From Arthrobacter sp. YD4 (lineage in GTDB: Bacteria; Actinomycetota; Actinomycetes; Actinomycetales; Micrococcaceae): 64,000 nt of DNA. Below, piece after piece: positions 9,251 through 17,753 of the stretch. Location of the stretch: NCBI RefSeq assembly GCF_030410515.1, contig NZ_JAUHHD010000001.1:372001-436000 (forward strand), read 5' to 3'. Both the position numbers and the translations under genes were made by a program. Numbering within the stretch: the first letter of the stretch is position 1; each line of letters starts with the position of its first letter. The notes below the pieces were generated by a model, which was not told where the DNA came from, searched no databases, and saw only the letters and a list, made by a program, of their open reading frames with translations.

Positions 9251-10351
9251 GTGGCAGGTAACGCGTGGGGCGCCGACGTCGCCCAGCTGCGCATGCTGGC
9301 GCAAAGCTTCGGACAGACCTCGGAGACGCTGCTGCAGCAGTCGACGGCCCTGACGGCGGCGATCAACAACAACACGTCGTGGAAGGGTGCGGACAGCGCG
9401 CGCTTCACCTCGGAGTGGAACGGCAGCCATCGCGCCCTGATCCAGCAGACCGCCCGGGCGCTCAAGCAGCAGTCCAAGCAGCTTCTGACGCAGGCAGACG
9501 AGCAGGAGAAGGCCAGTAACGCCAAGGCCGGGTCCGGCGGCGGCCCGCTGGGTCCGCTCGGCCACGGGTCCGGCCCTGGGGCGTGGGCTGTGGCCGGCGG
9601 CATCCTCGCCGGCGGCGCCGCGGGACTCAAGACGTTCATGGGAATCCAGAAGAATATCAAGATCCCGCTCACCTTGGCCAAGACCGTCGGGCAGTACGGC
9701 TGGGTATTGAAGAACCAGCGCGCCGAACTGGTGAACGCCCTCTTCACCAAGGGCAGGCACCGGCTCGGCGGCCCGGGCTTCGAGATCCGCAACCTCTGGC
9801 AGACCACAGCGGGCAACAAGACCCTTGAAGGGCTGCTCAAGGATTCTTCCAAGGCCAGCCGCACCCTCAACGTCATCGACAGGGCTTCGGACGCGGCGTC
9901 GCTGAAGAACCTCAACAACTTCGTCAAGCCGTTGGACAAGCTCGGCGGTTTCATCGCGGAGAAGCCCTGGCTCGGCAAGGGCACGAGCCTGGAGTGGCTC
10001 GGCAAGTCCGGCATCGCCCGCGGCCTGGGATGGGCAGGCGTCGGCTTCAACACGTATGACTCCGTCGCCAAGTTCGCCGACGGCGACATCAAGGGGGGTG
10101 CGGCAAGCGCCGGCAAAGCCCTTCTCGGCGTCGGCTGCTTCCTTCCCCCGCCCGCCGGCACCGTCTGCCAGGTGGCCAGCGTGGGGATCGCGGTCTACGA
10201 GAACTGGGACACGATCACCAGCGTGGGTAAGGACATCGGTGAGGGTGTGGTCAATGCCGTGAAGGACCCCGGCAAGTTTGTCAGCGACACCGCCAACAAC
10301 GTCAAGAATGCAGGAAAGTCCGTGGCCAAGTTCTTCGGCTTTGGAGATTAG
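9251..10351 (+). CDS. WXG100-like protein with a long C-terminal region
   Basis: The 366-aa protein opens with an alpha-helical hairpin domain (about residues 1-100) with W44-K-G46 at the turn, as in WXG100 (ESAT-6-like) proteins exported by type VII secretion. A Gly-rich linker (about 98-135) and a roughly 230-residue tail follow. The tail has several Gly/Ala-rich, weakly hydrophobic stretches, such as GLKTFMG and the region around residues 280-315, and two cysteines (GVGC, TVCQ). I recognise no toxin or enzyme motif in it. The GTG at 9251 has AAAGGGGG 9 nt upstream; the ATG at 9242 lies too close to that site. The next gene begins 9 nt after the stop. A membrane-active effector is possible but unproven. 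Confidence 0.78.
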   Translation: MAGNAWGADVAQLRMLAQSFGQTSETLLQQSTALTAAINNNTSWKGADSARFTSEWNGSHRALIQQTARALKQQSKQLLTQADEQEKASNAKAGSGGGPLGPLGHGSGPGAWAVAGGILAGGAAGLKTFMGIQKNIKIPLTLAKTVGQYGWVLKNQRAELVNALFTKGRHRLGGPGFEIRNLWQTTAGNKTLEGLLKDSSKASRTLNVIDRASDAASLKNLNNFVKPLDKLGGFIAEKPWLGKGTSLEWLGKSGIARGLGWAGVGFNTYDSVAKFADGDIKGGAASAGKALLGVGCFLPPPAGTVCQVASVGIAVYENWDTITSVGKDIGEGVVNAVKDPGKFVSDTANNVKNAGKSVAKFFGFGD

Positions 10352-10360
10352 GAGACCTAG

Positions 10361-11014
10361 ATGACCGTCCAGCACGAAACGACCCAGGAACCGCGCCTCG
10401 GCGTCGACGTCATCGGTTTCGGGGTGGGCGAACTCGCCTACCTCCTCAACGTTTTCGAGGGACCTTCCCGTGACCGTTCCGTCAGCGTCTTCCGCGCCGA
10501 GGAACTCGTCGAGGACTCCACGCTGAACACGGCCGGCGCATCCTCCCTGCTGGCCCGGGACCTGGCCGTCGTCTCTGACGACGACCAGGTCGGCGTCAAG
10601 GGCGTCGCCGCCGCCGTCGCAACGGCCATGGGCCATGCGACGCGCTGGACCGAGATGTCCCTCCTGACCGAGGACAGCATGGACAACGTGGTGCTTATCG
10701 AAGCACCGGAGGTAGCCCTCATGCTGCAGCCTCGCGCCCTGGGGACCTGGTTTGCGTTCGCGCAGGATCCCACCATCGGCTCCGCGGAGGCCATCCTGCG
10801 GGTGCTCCGCCAGCACGTCGAGGAACACCCGGGCGGCACGGCCTACCTGGTCTTCAAGACGTTGCAGGAGGAGAAGCACCTGCTGGTCCGCCGCGACGGC
10901 AGCGACTGGGCCACCGGCGTTCCGGACTTCGCCACCGACGAGGTTGCAGAGAGCGCCCCGCTGGACGACGCCGGGCTGCTGGCCGGCATTGAGGAGTCCC
11001 GTGGCGAGGCGTAG
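10361..11014 (+). CDS. unknown protein, possibly an EspG-like secretion chaperone
   Basis: The 217-aa protein is soluble and acidic, with no signal peptide. I do not recognise it firmly. The pattern of a RDLAVV strand, a central helix (GVAAAVATAMGHATRW) and a late strand pair (TAYLVFKTL, KHLLVRRDG) faintly recalls EspG-type chaperones that bind type VII substrates. Its place directly behind a WXG100 gene fits that idea. The start has AGGAGA 6 nt upstream, overlapping the previous stop codon. The 3' end overlaps the next gene by 14 bases, indicating one operon. Confidence 0.7.
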   Translation: MTVQHETTQEPRLGVDVIGFGVGELAYLLNVFEGPSRDRSVSVFRAEELVEDSTLNTAGASSLLARDLAVVSDDDQVGVKGVAAAVATAMGHATRWTEMSLLTEDSMDNVVLIEAPEVALMLQPRALGTWFAFAQDPTIGSAEAILRVLRQHVEEHPGGTAYLVFKTLQEEKHLLVRRDGSDWATGVPDFATDEVAESAPLDDAGLLAGIEESRGEA

Positions 11015-11402
11015 CCGGGATGTCCCGCAGGAACCGGGATACACGCCGTCGCCTGCGCCGAAGGAACCCGTGAGGCACCGCCTTGCCGAAAATGGTGAGA
11101 TCGTCGCCTATACCGACGAGGAATACGGGGTCCGCAAGGACGACGGCCTCGGCGTCATCAAGCCCGTGAACTCCTCCGGTGGGCTGTTGTTCCTGTCCCT
11201 GCTGATGACGGCGCTGTTCGGGCTGATGCTTTACGCGGTTGTCCAGATGGCCCTGACGGACCAGTGGCACATCATGGGCGAGATCTGGTGGATGTACGTA
11301 TTGGTGCTGTTTCCGCTCTTTGCCGGCTGGGCCGGCTTCATCAAGGAACGCAAGGCCGAGAAGCTCCGCAAGGCCCGTGACCTGCCCCGGCCGGCCGAAT
11401 AG
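11001..11402 (+). CDS. two-helix membrane protein closing the WXG100 cassette
   Basis: This 133-aa product has a hydrophilic N-terminus of about 55 residues and two membrane helices (SGGLLFLSLLMTALFGLMLY and WWMYVLVLFPLFAGWAGF). A charged KERKAEKLRKARD tail follows. The GTG start has GAGGAG 4 nt upstream and lies inside the end of the preceding gene. If the WXG100 protein acts on membranes, this could be an immunity or anchoring partner. That is inference from gene order only. Confidence 0.72.
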   Translation: MARRSRDVPQEPGYTPSPAPKEPVRHRLAENGEIVAYTDEEYGVRKDDGLGVIKPVNSSGGLLFLSLLMTALFGLMLYAVVQMALTDQWHIMGEIWWMYVLVLFPLFAGWAGFIKERKAEKLRKARDLPRPAE

Positions 11403-11442
11403 TCGGTTACGCCGCAACCGTCCGGCTGTGGCGTAACCGACT
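11401..11442. terminator. long hairpin behind the WXG100 cassette
   Basis: The 13-nt arms AGTCGGTTACGCC (11401-11413) and GGCGTAACCGACT (11430-11442) are perfectly complementary. The inner 16 nt can extend the stem with one mismatch. It begins at the stop codon and ends 23 nt before the asd -10 box. It lacks a U-tract. Confidence 0.55.
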
Positions 11443-11464
11443 GCGGCTCCGGCGGCGTGAAGTC

Positions 11465-11470
11465 TAAACT
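11465..11470 (+). promoter_or_regulatory. -10 box of asd
   Basis: TAAACT ends 6 nt before the asd ATG, pointing to a leaderless message. Confidence 0.6.
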
Positions 11471-11476
11471 GGCCCA

Positions 11477-12619
11477 ATGACTACAGCAGCTTCCCCGACC
11501 GTCGGACTGGTCGGATGGCGCGGCATGGTCGGCTCCGTCCTGATGCAGCGCATGCAGGACGAGGGCGACTTCGCCGCCATCAACCCGGTCTTCTTCTCCA
11601 CCTCCAACGCCGGCGGCGCCGCCCCGGACATCGCCGGCCCAGCATCCGGCGCTGCCGGAAAGCTGGAGGACGCCTACGACGTCGAGACCCTCGCGAAGCT
11701 GCCGATCATCGTCACCGCCCAGGGTGGTGAATACACCAAGCAGGTCCACGGCGAACTGCGCAGCCGCGGCTGGGACGGCCTCTGGATCGACGCCGCCTCC
11801 ACCCTGCGGATGAGCGAGGACTCGATCATCGTCCTGGACCCGATCAACCGCGACGTCATCGACGCCGGCCTGGACGGCGGGGTCAAGGACTTCATCGGCG
11901 GAAACTGCACCGTCTCCTGCATGCTCATGGGCCTGGGCGGGCTGTTCACCAACGGCCTGGTCGAATGGGGAACCTCCATGACCTACCAGGCGGCCTCCGG
12001 TGGCGGCGCCCGGCACATGCGCGAACTGCTCAGCCAATTCGGCACGCTCAACGCCGAGGTCAGCACGGAACTGGACGACCCGGCGTCGGCCATCCTCGAG
12101 ATCGACCGCAAGGTCCTGGCCCACCAGCGCACCGACATCGACGCCACCCAGTTCGGCGTGCCGCTGGCAGGCTCGCTGATCCCGTGGATCGACGCGGACC
12201 TGGGCAACGGCCAGTCCAAGGAGGAGTGGAAGGCCGGCGTAGAGACCAACAAGATCCTCGGCACCTCCGCCGCGGACCGGGTGATCATGGACGGCCTCTG
12301 TGTCCGGATCGGCGCCATGCGCTCCCACTCGCAGGCCCTGACGCTGAAGCTCCGCGAGGATCTCTCCGTCGCCGAGATCGAGAAGCTGCTGGACGCGGAC
12401 AACGAGTGGGCCACTGTGGTGCCCAACACCAAGGAAGCGTCCATGGCTGATCTGACCCCCGTGGCGGCGTCCGGCACGCTGAACATCCCGGTGGGACGGA
12501 TCCGCAAGCTGGAGATGGGCCCCGAGTACATCAGCGCCTTTACCGTGGGTGACCAGCTTCTCTGGGGCGCGGCCGAACCGTTGCGCCGCATGCTCAAGAT
12601 CGCCACCGGCACCCTCTGA
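11477..12619 (+). CDS. asd: aspartate-semialdehyde dehydrogenase
   Basis: Asd reduces aspartyl phosphate to aspartate semialdehyde with NADPH, feeding lysine/diaminopimelate, threonine and methionine synthesis. The 380-aa protein has [15 protein letters not shown] at the nucleotide site, catalytic Cys144 in [30 protein letters not shown], and [19 protein letters not shown] at the end. By eye it is closer to the E. coli type of Asd than to the shorter Bacillus/Corynebacterium type, which is unexpected for a Gram-positive. It is not next to lysC here. Confidence 0.96.
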   Translation: MTTAASPTVGLVGWRGMVGSVLMQRMQDEGDFAAINPVFFSTSNAGGAAPDIAGPASGAAGKLEDAYDVETLAKLPIIVTAQGGEYTKQVHGELRSRGWDGLWIDAASTLRMSEDSIIVLDPINRDVIDAGLDGGVKDFIGGNCTVSCMLMGLGGLFTNGLVEWGTSMTYQAASGGGARHMRELLSQFGTLNAEVSTELDDPASAILEIDRKVLAHQRTDIDATQFGVPLAGSLIPWIDADLGNGQSKEEWKAGVETNKILGTSAADRVIMDGLCVRIGAMRSHSQALTLKLREDLSVAEIEKLLDADNEWATVVPNTKEASMADLTPVAASGTLNIPVGRIRKLEMGPEYISAFTVGDQLLWGAAEPLRRMLKIATGTL

Positions 12620-12628
12620 CGCCCGGGG

Positions 12629-13741
12629 CTAAGGCCCGAGGAACCGCCGGTACTCCGCGGCCCGCAGCTCGAACGATTGTCGGGCGGCGGGCCGCAGTCC
12701 GTCCCGGGTCTCGAAGGGTTCGGCGACGACGTCGACGCCTTGGTTCCGGCCGCGACTCGCCGTGGCGCTCCACGTCCCGACCACCTGCCCACCGGCGACG
12801 ATTGTCTTCTTGAAGACACCGTTGCCGCCGGGAACGATCTTGTCAGCATGGTCGGCCGGGAGGACGACGGACCGGTCCGTATAGCCGAGGACGAACTCGT
12901 CGAACCCCGGCAGGGCCAGCACGGAGCGGCCGCCGGGCACACCCTCGGCCAGCAGCGCCGCGGTTTCCGGGGCCAGCCAGTACCGGTTTCCCTCGAACTC
13001 CAGTTCCGCCAGTTGGTCCCTAATCTGCGCCAGCGCAGCGCGGGCCTCGGTGAGCGGAATCCCGGACCACCAGGCGAAATCCCGTTCCGTGGCCGGGCCG
13101 TGGCTGCGCAGGTAGCGCAGCAGCCATTCGGCCGTCCCCTCCGCCCGGTCCAGGGTCCGCGACACCGTGATCCAGTCATCGAAGGCGACCACCAGCTGCT
13201 GGTTGCCCGCAAGCGGCCCCAGGACCAGCAGGCGCAGCTGGCAGAGGGCCGCGAGCAGGTGGATGCCGCGCTGCCCCGCCGGAGACTGGCCCGCCTGGTC
13301 AAACGCCTCGAACAGCTCCGCCCGGCTGATCGCGGCACGCCCGGCCACCCGCTGCAGCGCGGCGTCCGCGGCGGCGTCGATGTCCGCGCTGGTGATCTCC
13401 AGTTGCCGGTGCCGTGCGCCCAGGCTCCGGAGCAGCCGGCCGGAGGTGATCTGCAGGATCCAGCCCAGGTCCTCGGGAGCGAGCAGGTGAAGAGTGCCGC
13501 GCATCGGCCAGGACCGGACCACCTCGCCGCGGTCCAGGGCGCCGCGCGCGTCGGACAGCGCAGCCCCGGGGACCCGTACGCCCACGGCCCAGAGCGCGGC
13601 CGGCAGGTCCTGGGCCTGCATCGCCGTCATGGTCCGCACCGCCTCAGGAACCGAAGCGAAACCCGCCCCGACCAGTCCCTGCGACACGAGCCGGAGCCGC
13701 CCCAGTAAAGGACGGGTCAGGCGCGGACCGGTGCGTTCCAT
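12629..13741 (-). CDS. AlkZ-like winged-helix DNA glycosylase family protein
   Basis: The 370-aa protein belongs to the HTH_42/YcaQ-AlkZ family of three tandem winged helices. Characterised members remove alkylated bases or unhook interstrand crosslinks. The motif MQAQDLPAALWAVG (about residues 41-54) holds Q42-x-Q44 at the position of the catalytic Q-x-Q/D motif, and RGTLHLL follows near residue 80. Many family members in actinobacteria have unknown targets. It is convergent with asd and starts 6 nt behind a TAGGAT box. Confidence 0.82.
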   Translation of the reverse strand: MERTGPRLTRPLLGRLRLVSQGLVGAGFASVPEAVRTMTAMQAQDLPAALWAVGVRVPGAALSDARGALDRGEVVRSWPMRGTLHLLAPEDLGWILQITSGRLLRSLGARHRQLEITSADIDAAADAALQRVAGRAAISRAELFEAFDQAGQSPAGQRGIHLLAALCQLRLLVLGPLAGNQQLVVAFDDWITVSRTLDRAEGTAEWLLRYLRSHGPATERDFAWWSGIPLTEARAALAQIRDQLAELEFEGNRYWLAPETAALLAEGVPGGRSVLALPGFDEFVLGYTDRSVVLPADHADKIVPGGNGVFKKTIVAGGQVVGTWSATASRGRNQGVDVVAEPFETRDGLRPAARQSFELRAAEYRRFLGP

Positions 13742-13747
13742 GGCCCC

Positions 13748-13753
13748 ATCCTA
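13748..13753 (-). promoter_or_regulatory. -10 box of the AlkZ-like gene
   Basis: On the minus strand TAGGAT ends 6 nt before the ATG at 13741. Confidence 0.55.
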
Positions 13754-13829
13754 GGGCCGCCCCCCCGTCCGCCCGCGGGAACATGCGGAACCCCCGGAGC
13801 CCTCCCAGCGTCCGCCCAGCCGGAGTCCT

Positions 13830-13835
13830 TAAACT
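13830..13835 (+). promoter_or_regulatory. -10 box of the 160-aa membrane protein gene
   Basis: TAAACT ends 6 nt before the ATG at 13842. Confidence 0.55.
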
Positions 13836-13841
13836 GGATCA

Positions 13842-14324
13842 ATGACATTGGGAGACGTGTGGCCCCGGCTGCGGCCGCTGTGCCGGAGGCTGGCCCTGCT
13901 GGGCTGGGCCGCCAGCGCGGTGGGCATGGCCGCGGGACTCGCCGTCGCCATCGCCAGCGGCACCCGCCTCTCCCCCCTGATGACGACGTTCCAGACCGTC
14001 TCCGTGGCCGCCATGGCCATCGCCGTCGTGAGCTTCGCGACCGCCGCCACCCTGCAGCCCCGCCGGACCCCCAGGGAGCAGGAGCGCCGGGACCTGGAGC
14101 TGGACCCGGGCGCCGCGTTCCCCGCCACGGTGCAGAGCCTGCTGCTGGGGTCCCTGGCCCTGCTGGCCGGAGCGGTGGCGTTCGCCTGCGCCGGGCTGAT
14201 GCTGCGCAGCGGCCCGAGCGTGCAGTCCGTGGCCTTCTGCCAGGTGTTTCTCCTGGGCGCGGCCGCCTCCGGCTTCACGTTCATGCTCTTCACCAAGGTG
14301 GTCCCGCGGCGGGGACGAAACTAG
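13842..14324 (+). CDS. hypothetical four-helix membrane protein
   Basis: The 160-aa product has four predicted membrane helices (about residues 17-38, 45-65, 92-115 and 125-148). A polar, charged loop follows the second helix (PRRTPREQERRDLELD). No family motif is visible. The next gene encodes a protein of nearly the same length and helix count, but each has its own -10 box, so they need not be one operon. Confidence 0.72.
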   Translation: MTLGDVWPRLRPLCRRLALLGWAASAVGMAAGLAVAIASGTRLSPLMTTFQTVSVAAMAIAVVSFATAATLQPRRTPREQERRDLELDPGAAFPATVQSLLLGSLALLAGAVAFACAGLMLRSGPSVQSVAFCQVFLLGAAASGFTFMLFTKVVPRRGRN

Positions 14325-14354
14325 TCCGCTGCTGACGTGGCCCGGCCCCTCCCG

Positions 14355-14360
14355 TAGGCT
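14355..14360 (+). promoter_or_regulatory. -10 box of the 162-aa membrane protein gene
   Basis: TAGGCT ends 6 nt before the ATG at 14367. Confidence 0.55.
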
Positions 14361-14366
14361 GGTCCG

Positions 14367-14855
14367 ATGACTGTGGGGAGTTTACTTGGCGGGGTGGGAC
14401 GCGTCCGCCTCTTGTGGCTGTCGCTGGCCACCCTTGCCGTCGCAGCAGGAACCGCCGCGACGGCGGGAGCCCTGGGCCAGGAGGCGAGCGGACGCGACCC
14501 GGAGCCCTATCTCATCTGGGGAATCCTGGGGTTGGCCGGCGGGTACGCCTCGCTCTCGGCCGGAGGCCGGGCGGTCGCTGCGGCGCCTGGGAAGGTTAGG
14601 CTGCTGCGCGGCTGGCGTGAGAATCCCCGTTCGGTCCACGTGCTGGTGGTGCTGACCGCCCTGGGCACGGCGGCATCCATCGCCGCCATGGTGCTGGGCT
14701 TGAACCATGTTTTCGGCGGGATACGGGCCAGCACACTCTCCGCGTCCGTCTATTACCCCACCATGGCGCTGGCGTGCTGGGCGCACGCGCTGGCGGCGTC
14801 GGCCCTGAAGACCCGCGCCCGGCGGGAAGACCCCGCCCCGGTTCCTTTGCGCTAG
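14367..14855 (+). CDS. hypothetical four-helix membrane protein
   Basis: The 162-aa product has four hydrophobic segments (about residues 13-35, 48-70, 90-112 and 125-148) and a basic C-terminus. Nothing identifies a function. Its stop overlaps the stop region of murB on the opposite strand by four bases, so the two genes converge tightly. Similar size and topology to the gene just upstream hint at distant paralogy, but I see no clear sequence match. Confidence 0.7.
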   Translation: MTVGSLLGGVGRVRLLWLSLATLAVAAGTAATAGALGQEASGRDPEPYLIWGILGLAGGYASLSAGGRAVAAAPGKVRLLRGWRENPRSVHVLVVLTALGTAASIAAMVLGLNHVFGGIRASTLSASVYYPTMALACWAHALAASALKTRARREDPAPVPLR

Positions 14856-15919
14856 AGGTCGACGCCGATCAGCAGCGGTTCGGGATGCAACTCGATGCCG
14901 AACCGGTCTGCGACGCCGTTGCGCACCTCGCGGGCGATGGCCAGCACATCATCGGTGCTGGCGCCGCCGCGGTTGGTGATGGCGAGGGTGTGCTTCGTGG
15001 ACAGGGATGCCCGGCCGCCGGACACGCTGTCCGGTTCAAGGCCAAAGCCCTTGCCGAAGCCGGCCCGGTCGATCAGCCAGGCCGCGGAAAGCTTGACCAT
15101 GCCTTCGGCGCCCGCGGGGAACCGGGGCGCGTCGGCCGGCAGCCGGTCTGCGGTCTCGGCCGGCACGATCGGGTTGGTGAAGAATGAACCGGTGGAGTAG
15201 GTATCGCGGTCCCCGGCGTCCCAGACCATGCCCTTGGAGGCCCGCAGCCGCAACACCTCGCGGCGGACATCGTTGGAGTAGGCCCGCTGGCCGACCTCGA
15301 CGCCGAGGGCCCGGGCCAGCTCTGCGTAGCGGATGGGGGCGCTCATGCGTCCCAACGGAAGCTGGAATTCGACCGTGAGGACCACGTAGCGGGGCGAACC
15401 CTCGACGGTGGTTTGCTTCAGGATCGAGTCGCGGTAGCCGAACTTCAGTTCGGAATTGGTGAAGGTCTGCACGGCGTTCCGCTGCCGGTCCCAGGTGCGG
15501 ACCGCGGCGATGGTCTGGGACACGTCAGCCCCGTAGGCGCCGACGTTCTGGACCGGGGTGCCGCCGGTGGCGCCGGGGATGCCGGAGAGCGCCTCGATGC
15601 CGGACCAGGCGTGCCTGACGGCGTGTTCCACCAGGGCGTCCCAGTTGTGACCGGCCTGGACCACGACGGCGACGCCGCCGCAGAAGTCCTCGGCGTTGAC
15701 GGTGAACCCCTCCGAGGCGATCTTCACCACCGTGCCGGCGAACCCGCCGTCGGCAACCAGGAGGTTCGAGCCGCCGCCGAGGATCAGCACCTGCTCCCCC
15801 GCGGCGTCGGCGGTGCGGACGGCGTCGATGATCTCCGCCTCGGTCCGGGCCTCCACATAGCGGGCGGCGGGACCGCCGACGCCGGCGGTGGTCAGGGAGG
15901 AAAGCAGAGTCTGGGTCAC
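14852..15919 (-). CDS. murB: UDP-N-acetylmuramate dehydrogenase
   Basis: MurB uses NADPH and FAD to reduce UDP-GlcNAc-enolpyruvate to UDP-MurNAc, the second committed step of peptidoglycan synthesis. The 355-aa protein has the FAD-binding loop LILGGGSNLLVAD, IPGATGGTPVQNVGAYG, the proton donor serine in STGSFFTNPIV and the C-terminal glutamate region HPEPLLIG. The GTG start at 15919 has GGAGGG just upstream and also lies 6 nt behind a TAGGCT box. The dehydratase pair lies about 1.4 kb further upstream, a neighbourhood also seen in other actinobacteria. Confidence 0.95.
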   Translation of the reverse strand: MTQTLLSSLTTAGVGGPAARYVEARTEAEIIDAVRTADAAGEQVLILGGGSNLLVADGGFAGTVVKIASEGFTVNAEDFCGGVAVVVQAGHNWDALVEHAVRHAWSGIEALSGIPGATGGTPVQNVGAYGADVSQTIAAVRTWDRQRNAVQTFTNSELKFGYRDSILKQTTVEGSPRYVVLTVEFQLPLGRMSAPIRYAELARALGVEVGQRAYSNDVRREVLRLRASKGMVWDAGDRDTYSTGSFFTNPIVPAETADRLPADAPRFPAGAEGMVKLSAAWLIDRAGFGKGFGLEPDSVSGGRASLSTKHTLAITNRGGASTDDVLAIAREVRNGVADRFGIELHPEPLLIGVDL

Positions 15920-15925
15920 CCCTCC

Positions 15926-15931
15926 AGCCTA
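15926..15931 (-). promoter_or_regulatory. -10 box of murB
   Basis: TAGGCT on the minus strand ends 6 nt before the murB GTG. Confidence 0.6.
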
Positions 15932-16020
15932 GCCGCGTTCGGCGGCCCCTCCGAAAGCCGGGGCGCCCGCCCGGGAGATGCGAGTTGGGGCTCGGTCCTG
16001 CGCGTGGCCGGCGGCCAGGG

Positions 16021-17298
16021 TCAGGCGGCCTTCCGCGCCACCGGGGAGAGCAGGAAACTGACCACCAGCATCACCATCACGGCCAGCAGGGAGTGCAGGA
16101 TTCCCACGTGCTCGGCCAACAGTCCCAGCAGCGGCGGTCCGCAGAGGAACGCGCCGTAGCCGATGGTGGACACCACGGACACCCGGGCCGCGGCGCGCAC
16201 GGGATCGTCGGCCGCGGCCGACATCCCCACCGGGAAGCCCAGGGACGCCCCGAGTCCCCAGAACGCGAGGGCCACGTAGGCCAGCCACGGCACCGGGGCG
16301 AAGACGAACAGGGCGAGGCCGGCGACGGCCAGCGCGGCGCACCATCGCATCACCGGGACCCGGCCAAAGCGGTCCAGCGCCACGGTTCCGGCGAACCGGC
16401 CCACGGTCATGAAGGTGACAAACAAGCCGTACCCGGCGGCCCCGGCGGCCTGTGTCTGGCCGTGGCCGTCGGCCAGCGCCAGCGCCACCCAGTCCCCCGC
16501 GGCCCCCTCGGCGAGGGCCAGGCCGAGGACCAGCACACCCAGCAGCAGGGTCCTGCGGTCGCGCCAGGCCTGCGCGATCTGGCGCTTGTTGTCCAGGGGC
16601 GCGGCCGCGTCCTGGGTGGCCTGGCTGATCACGGGGATGGGCCCGGTGGACGGGTCCTCAAAGTTATCGGGGCCGGCGGGGGTGAAGGGTTCGTCGGCGG
16701 TCACAGGGGTGACGTCGGCGCGGAACCAGGTTGCGGCCGTGGCCACCGACCCGGCGACGACGGCGCCTACGGCGGCCAGGTGCCAGGCGACCGGGATCCC
16801 GGCGCCGGCGGCCCACGCTCCGGCGCCGGCCCCCGCGACCGTTCCGAGGCTGAAGGCGCCGTGCAGGCGCGGCATGATGTGCCGGCGCACAGCCCGCTCG
16901 ACGGCGGCCCCCTCGACGTTGGAGGCGGTGTTCCAGCTGGCGGTGCCCAGGCCCACCACCACCAGCCCGGCCGCGACCGCGACCGGGCTGACCAGGACGG
17001 AGGTGCCGATGCCGGCGATCACCAGCCCGATGCCCACCATGATGCTGCCGATCCGGATGGTCTGCTTGGACCCGAAGTGCAGCACGATCAGCCCGGACGC
17101 GGACACGGAGACGAAGGACCCCAGCGTCATGCAGAGCAGGAGCAGGCCCACGGTGCCGGGAGTCAGGTCCAGCCCGTCACGGATGGCGGGGATTCGGGAC
17201 ACCCAGCTGGCGAAGGCGACGCCGCTGAAGGCGTACGCCGCGACGACTGCGTTGCGCCACCGGGTGATCTCGGTGGCCTGCGGGGTTCCGACCGTCAC
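16021..17298 (-). CDS. MFS transporter
   Basis: The 425-aa protein has about 12 membrane helices and a hydrophilic central loop near residues 200-235. Hints of the MFS inter-helix motif are seen in DRFGRVPVMRW. The substrate cannot be read from the sequence. The GTG start lies 15 nt behind the MaoC-like dehydratase stop, so it is probably the last gene of that short operon. Opening residues WRNAVVAAYAFSGVAFASWV are typical of YbjJ-like sugar/drug MFS proteins in actinobacteria. Confidence 0.85.
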   Translation of the reverse strand: MTVGTPQATEITRWRNAVVAAYAFSGVAFASWVSRIPAIRDGLDLTPGTVGLLLLCMTLGSFVSVSASGLIVLHFGSKQTIRIGSIMVGIGLVIAGIGTSVLVSPVAVAAGLVVVGLGTASWNTASNVEGAAVERAVRRHIMPRLHGAFSLGTVAGAGAGAWAAGAGIPVAWHLAAVGAVVAGSVATAATWFRADVTPVTADEPFTPAGPDNFEDPSTGPIPVISQATQDAAAPLDNKRQIAQAWRDRRTLLLGVLVLGLALAEGAAGDWVALALADGHGQTQAAGAAGYGLFVTFMTVGRFAGTVALDRFGRVPVMRWCAALAVAGLALFVFAPVPWLAYVALAFWGLGASLGFPVGMSAAADDPVRAAARVSVVSTIGYGAFLCGPPLLGLLAEHVGILHSLLAVMVMLVVSFLLSPVARKAA

Positions 17299-17313
17299 GG
17301 CAGCGCCATCGGG

Positions 17314-17751
17314 TCAGGCCACCTTGACGACGGCCTGGGCCTTCATCAGGACCTTCTGGCCGCCCGCGACGACGTTGAGGTCCACGCGTGCGGTGCCCGC
17401 CTCGGCGTCGAGCGCGCCGATGACGGCAGCGACCTCGATCACGGCGCCGGCGTCGGGCGTTCCGGTGGTGTCCGCGACGGGGACGGGCTTGCTGAAGCGG
17501 GTCTGGAAGTCCACGACGGCGGCGGGGTCGCCGGCCCAGTCGGTGACGAGCTGGACGGCCGCGCCCATGGTGAACATGCCGTGCGCGATCACGCCGGGCA
17601 GGCCGACACCGGTGGCGAAGGCCTCGTTCCAGTGGATGGGGTTGAAGTCTCCGGAGGCGCCGGCGTACTTGACCAGGTCCGTGCGGGTGACCTCGATGGT
17701 GCGGCTGCCCAGGTCCTGGCCGACCGTGAGTTCTGTGAAAGTGGGGGTCAT
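17314..17751 (-). CDS. MaoC-like hydroxyacyl-thioester dehydratase, HadB-like
   Basis: The 145-aa single hot-dog protein has the hydratase motif with D35 and H40 (ASGDFNPIHWNE) and a strong resemblance to mycobacterial HadB. HadB is the catalytic subunit of the (3R)-hydroxyacyl-ACP dehydratase. It is separated by 2 nt from the companion HadA-like gene. Micrococcaceae do not make mycolic acids, so the substrate here is probably a different fatty acyl thioester. Confidence 0.87.
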   Translation of the reverse strand: MTPTFTELTVGQDLGSRTIEVTRTDLVKYAGASGDFNPIHWNEAFATGVGLPGVIAHGMFTMGAAVQLVTDWAGDPAAVVDFQTRFSKPVPVADTTGTPDAGAVIEVAAVIGALDAEAGTARVDLNVVAGGQKVLMKAQAVVKVA

Positions 17752-17753
17752 GG

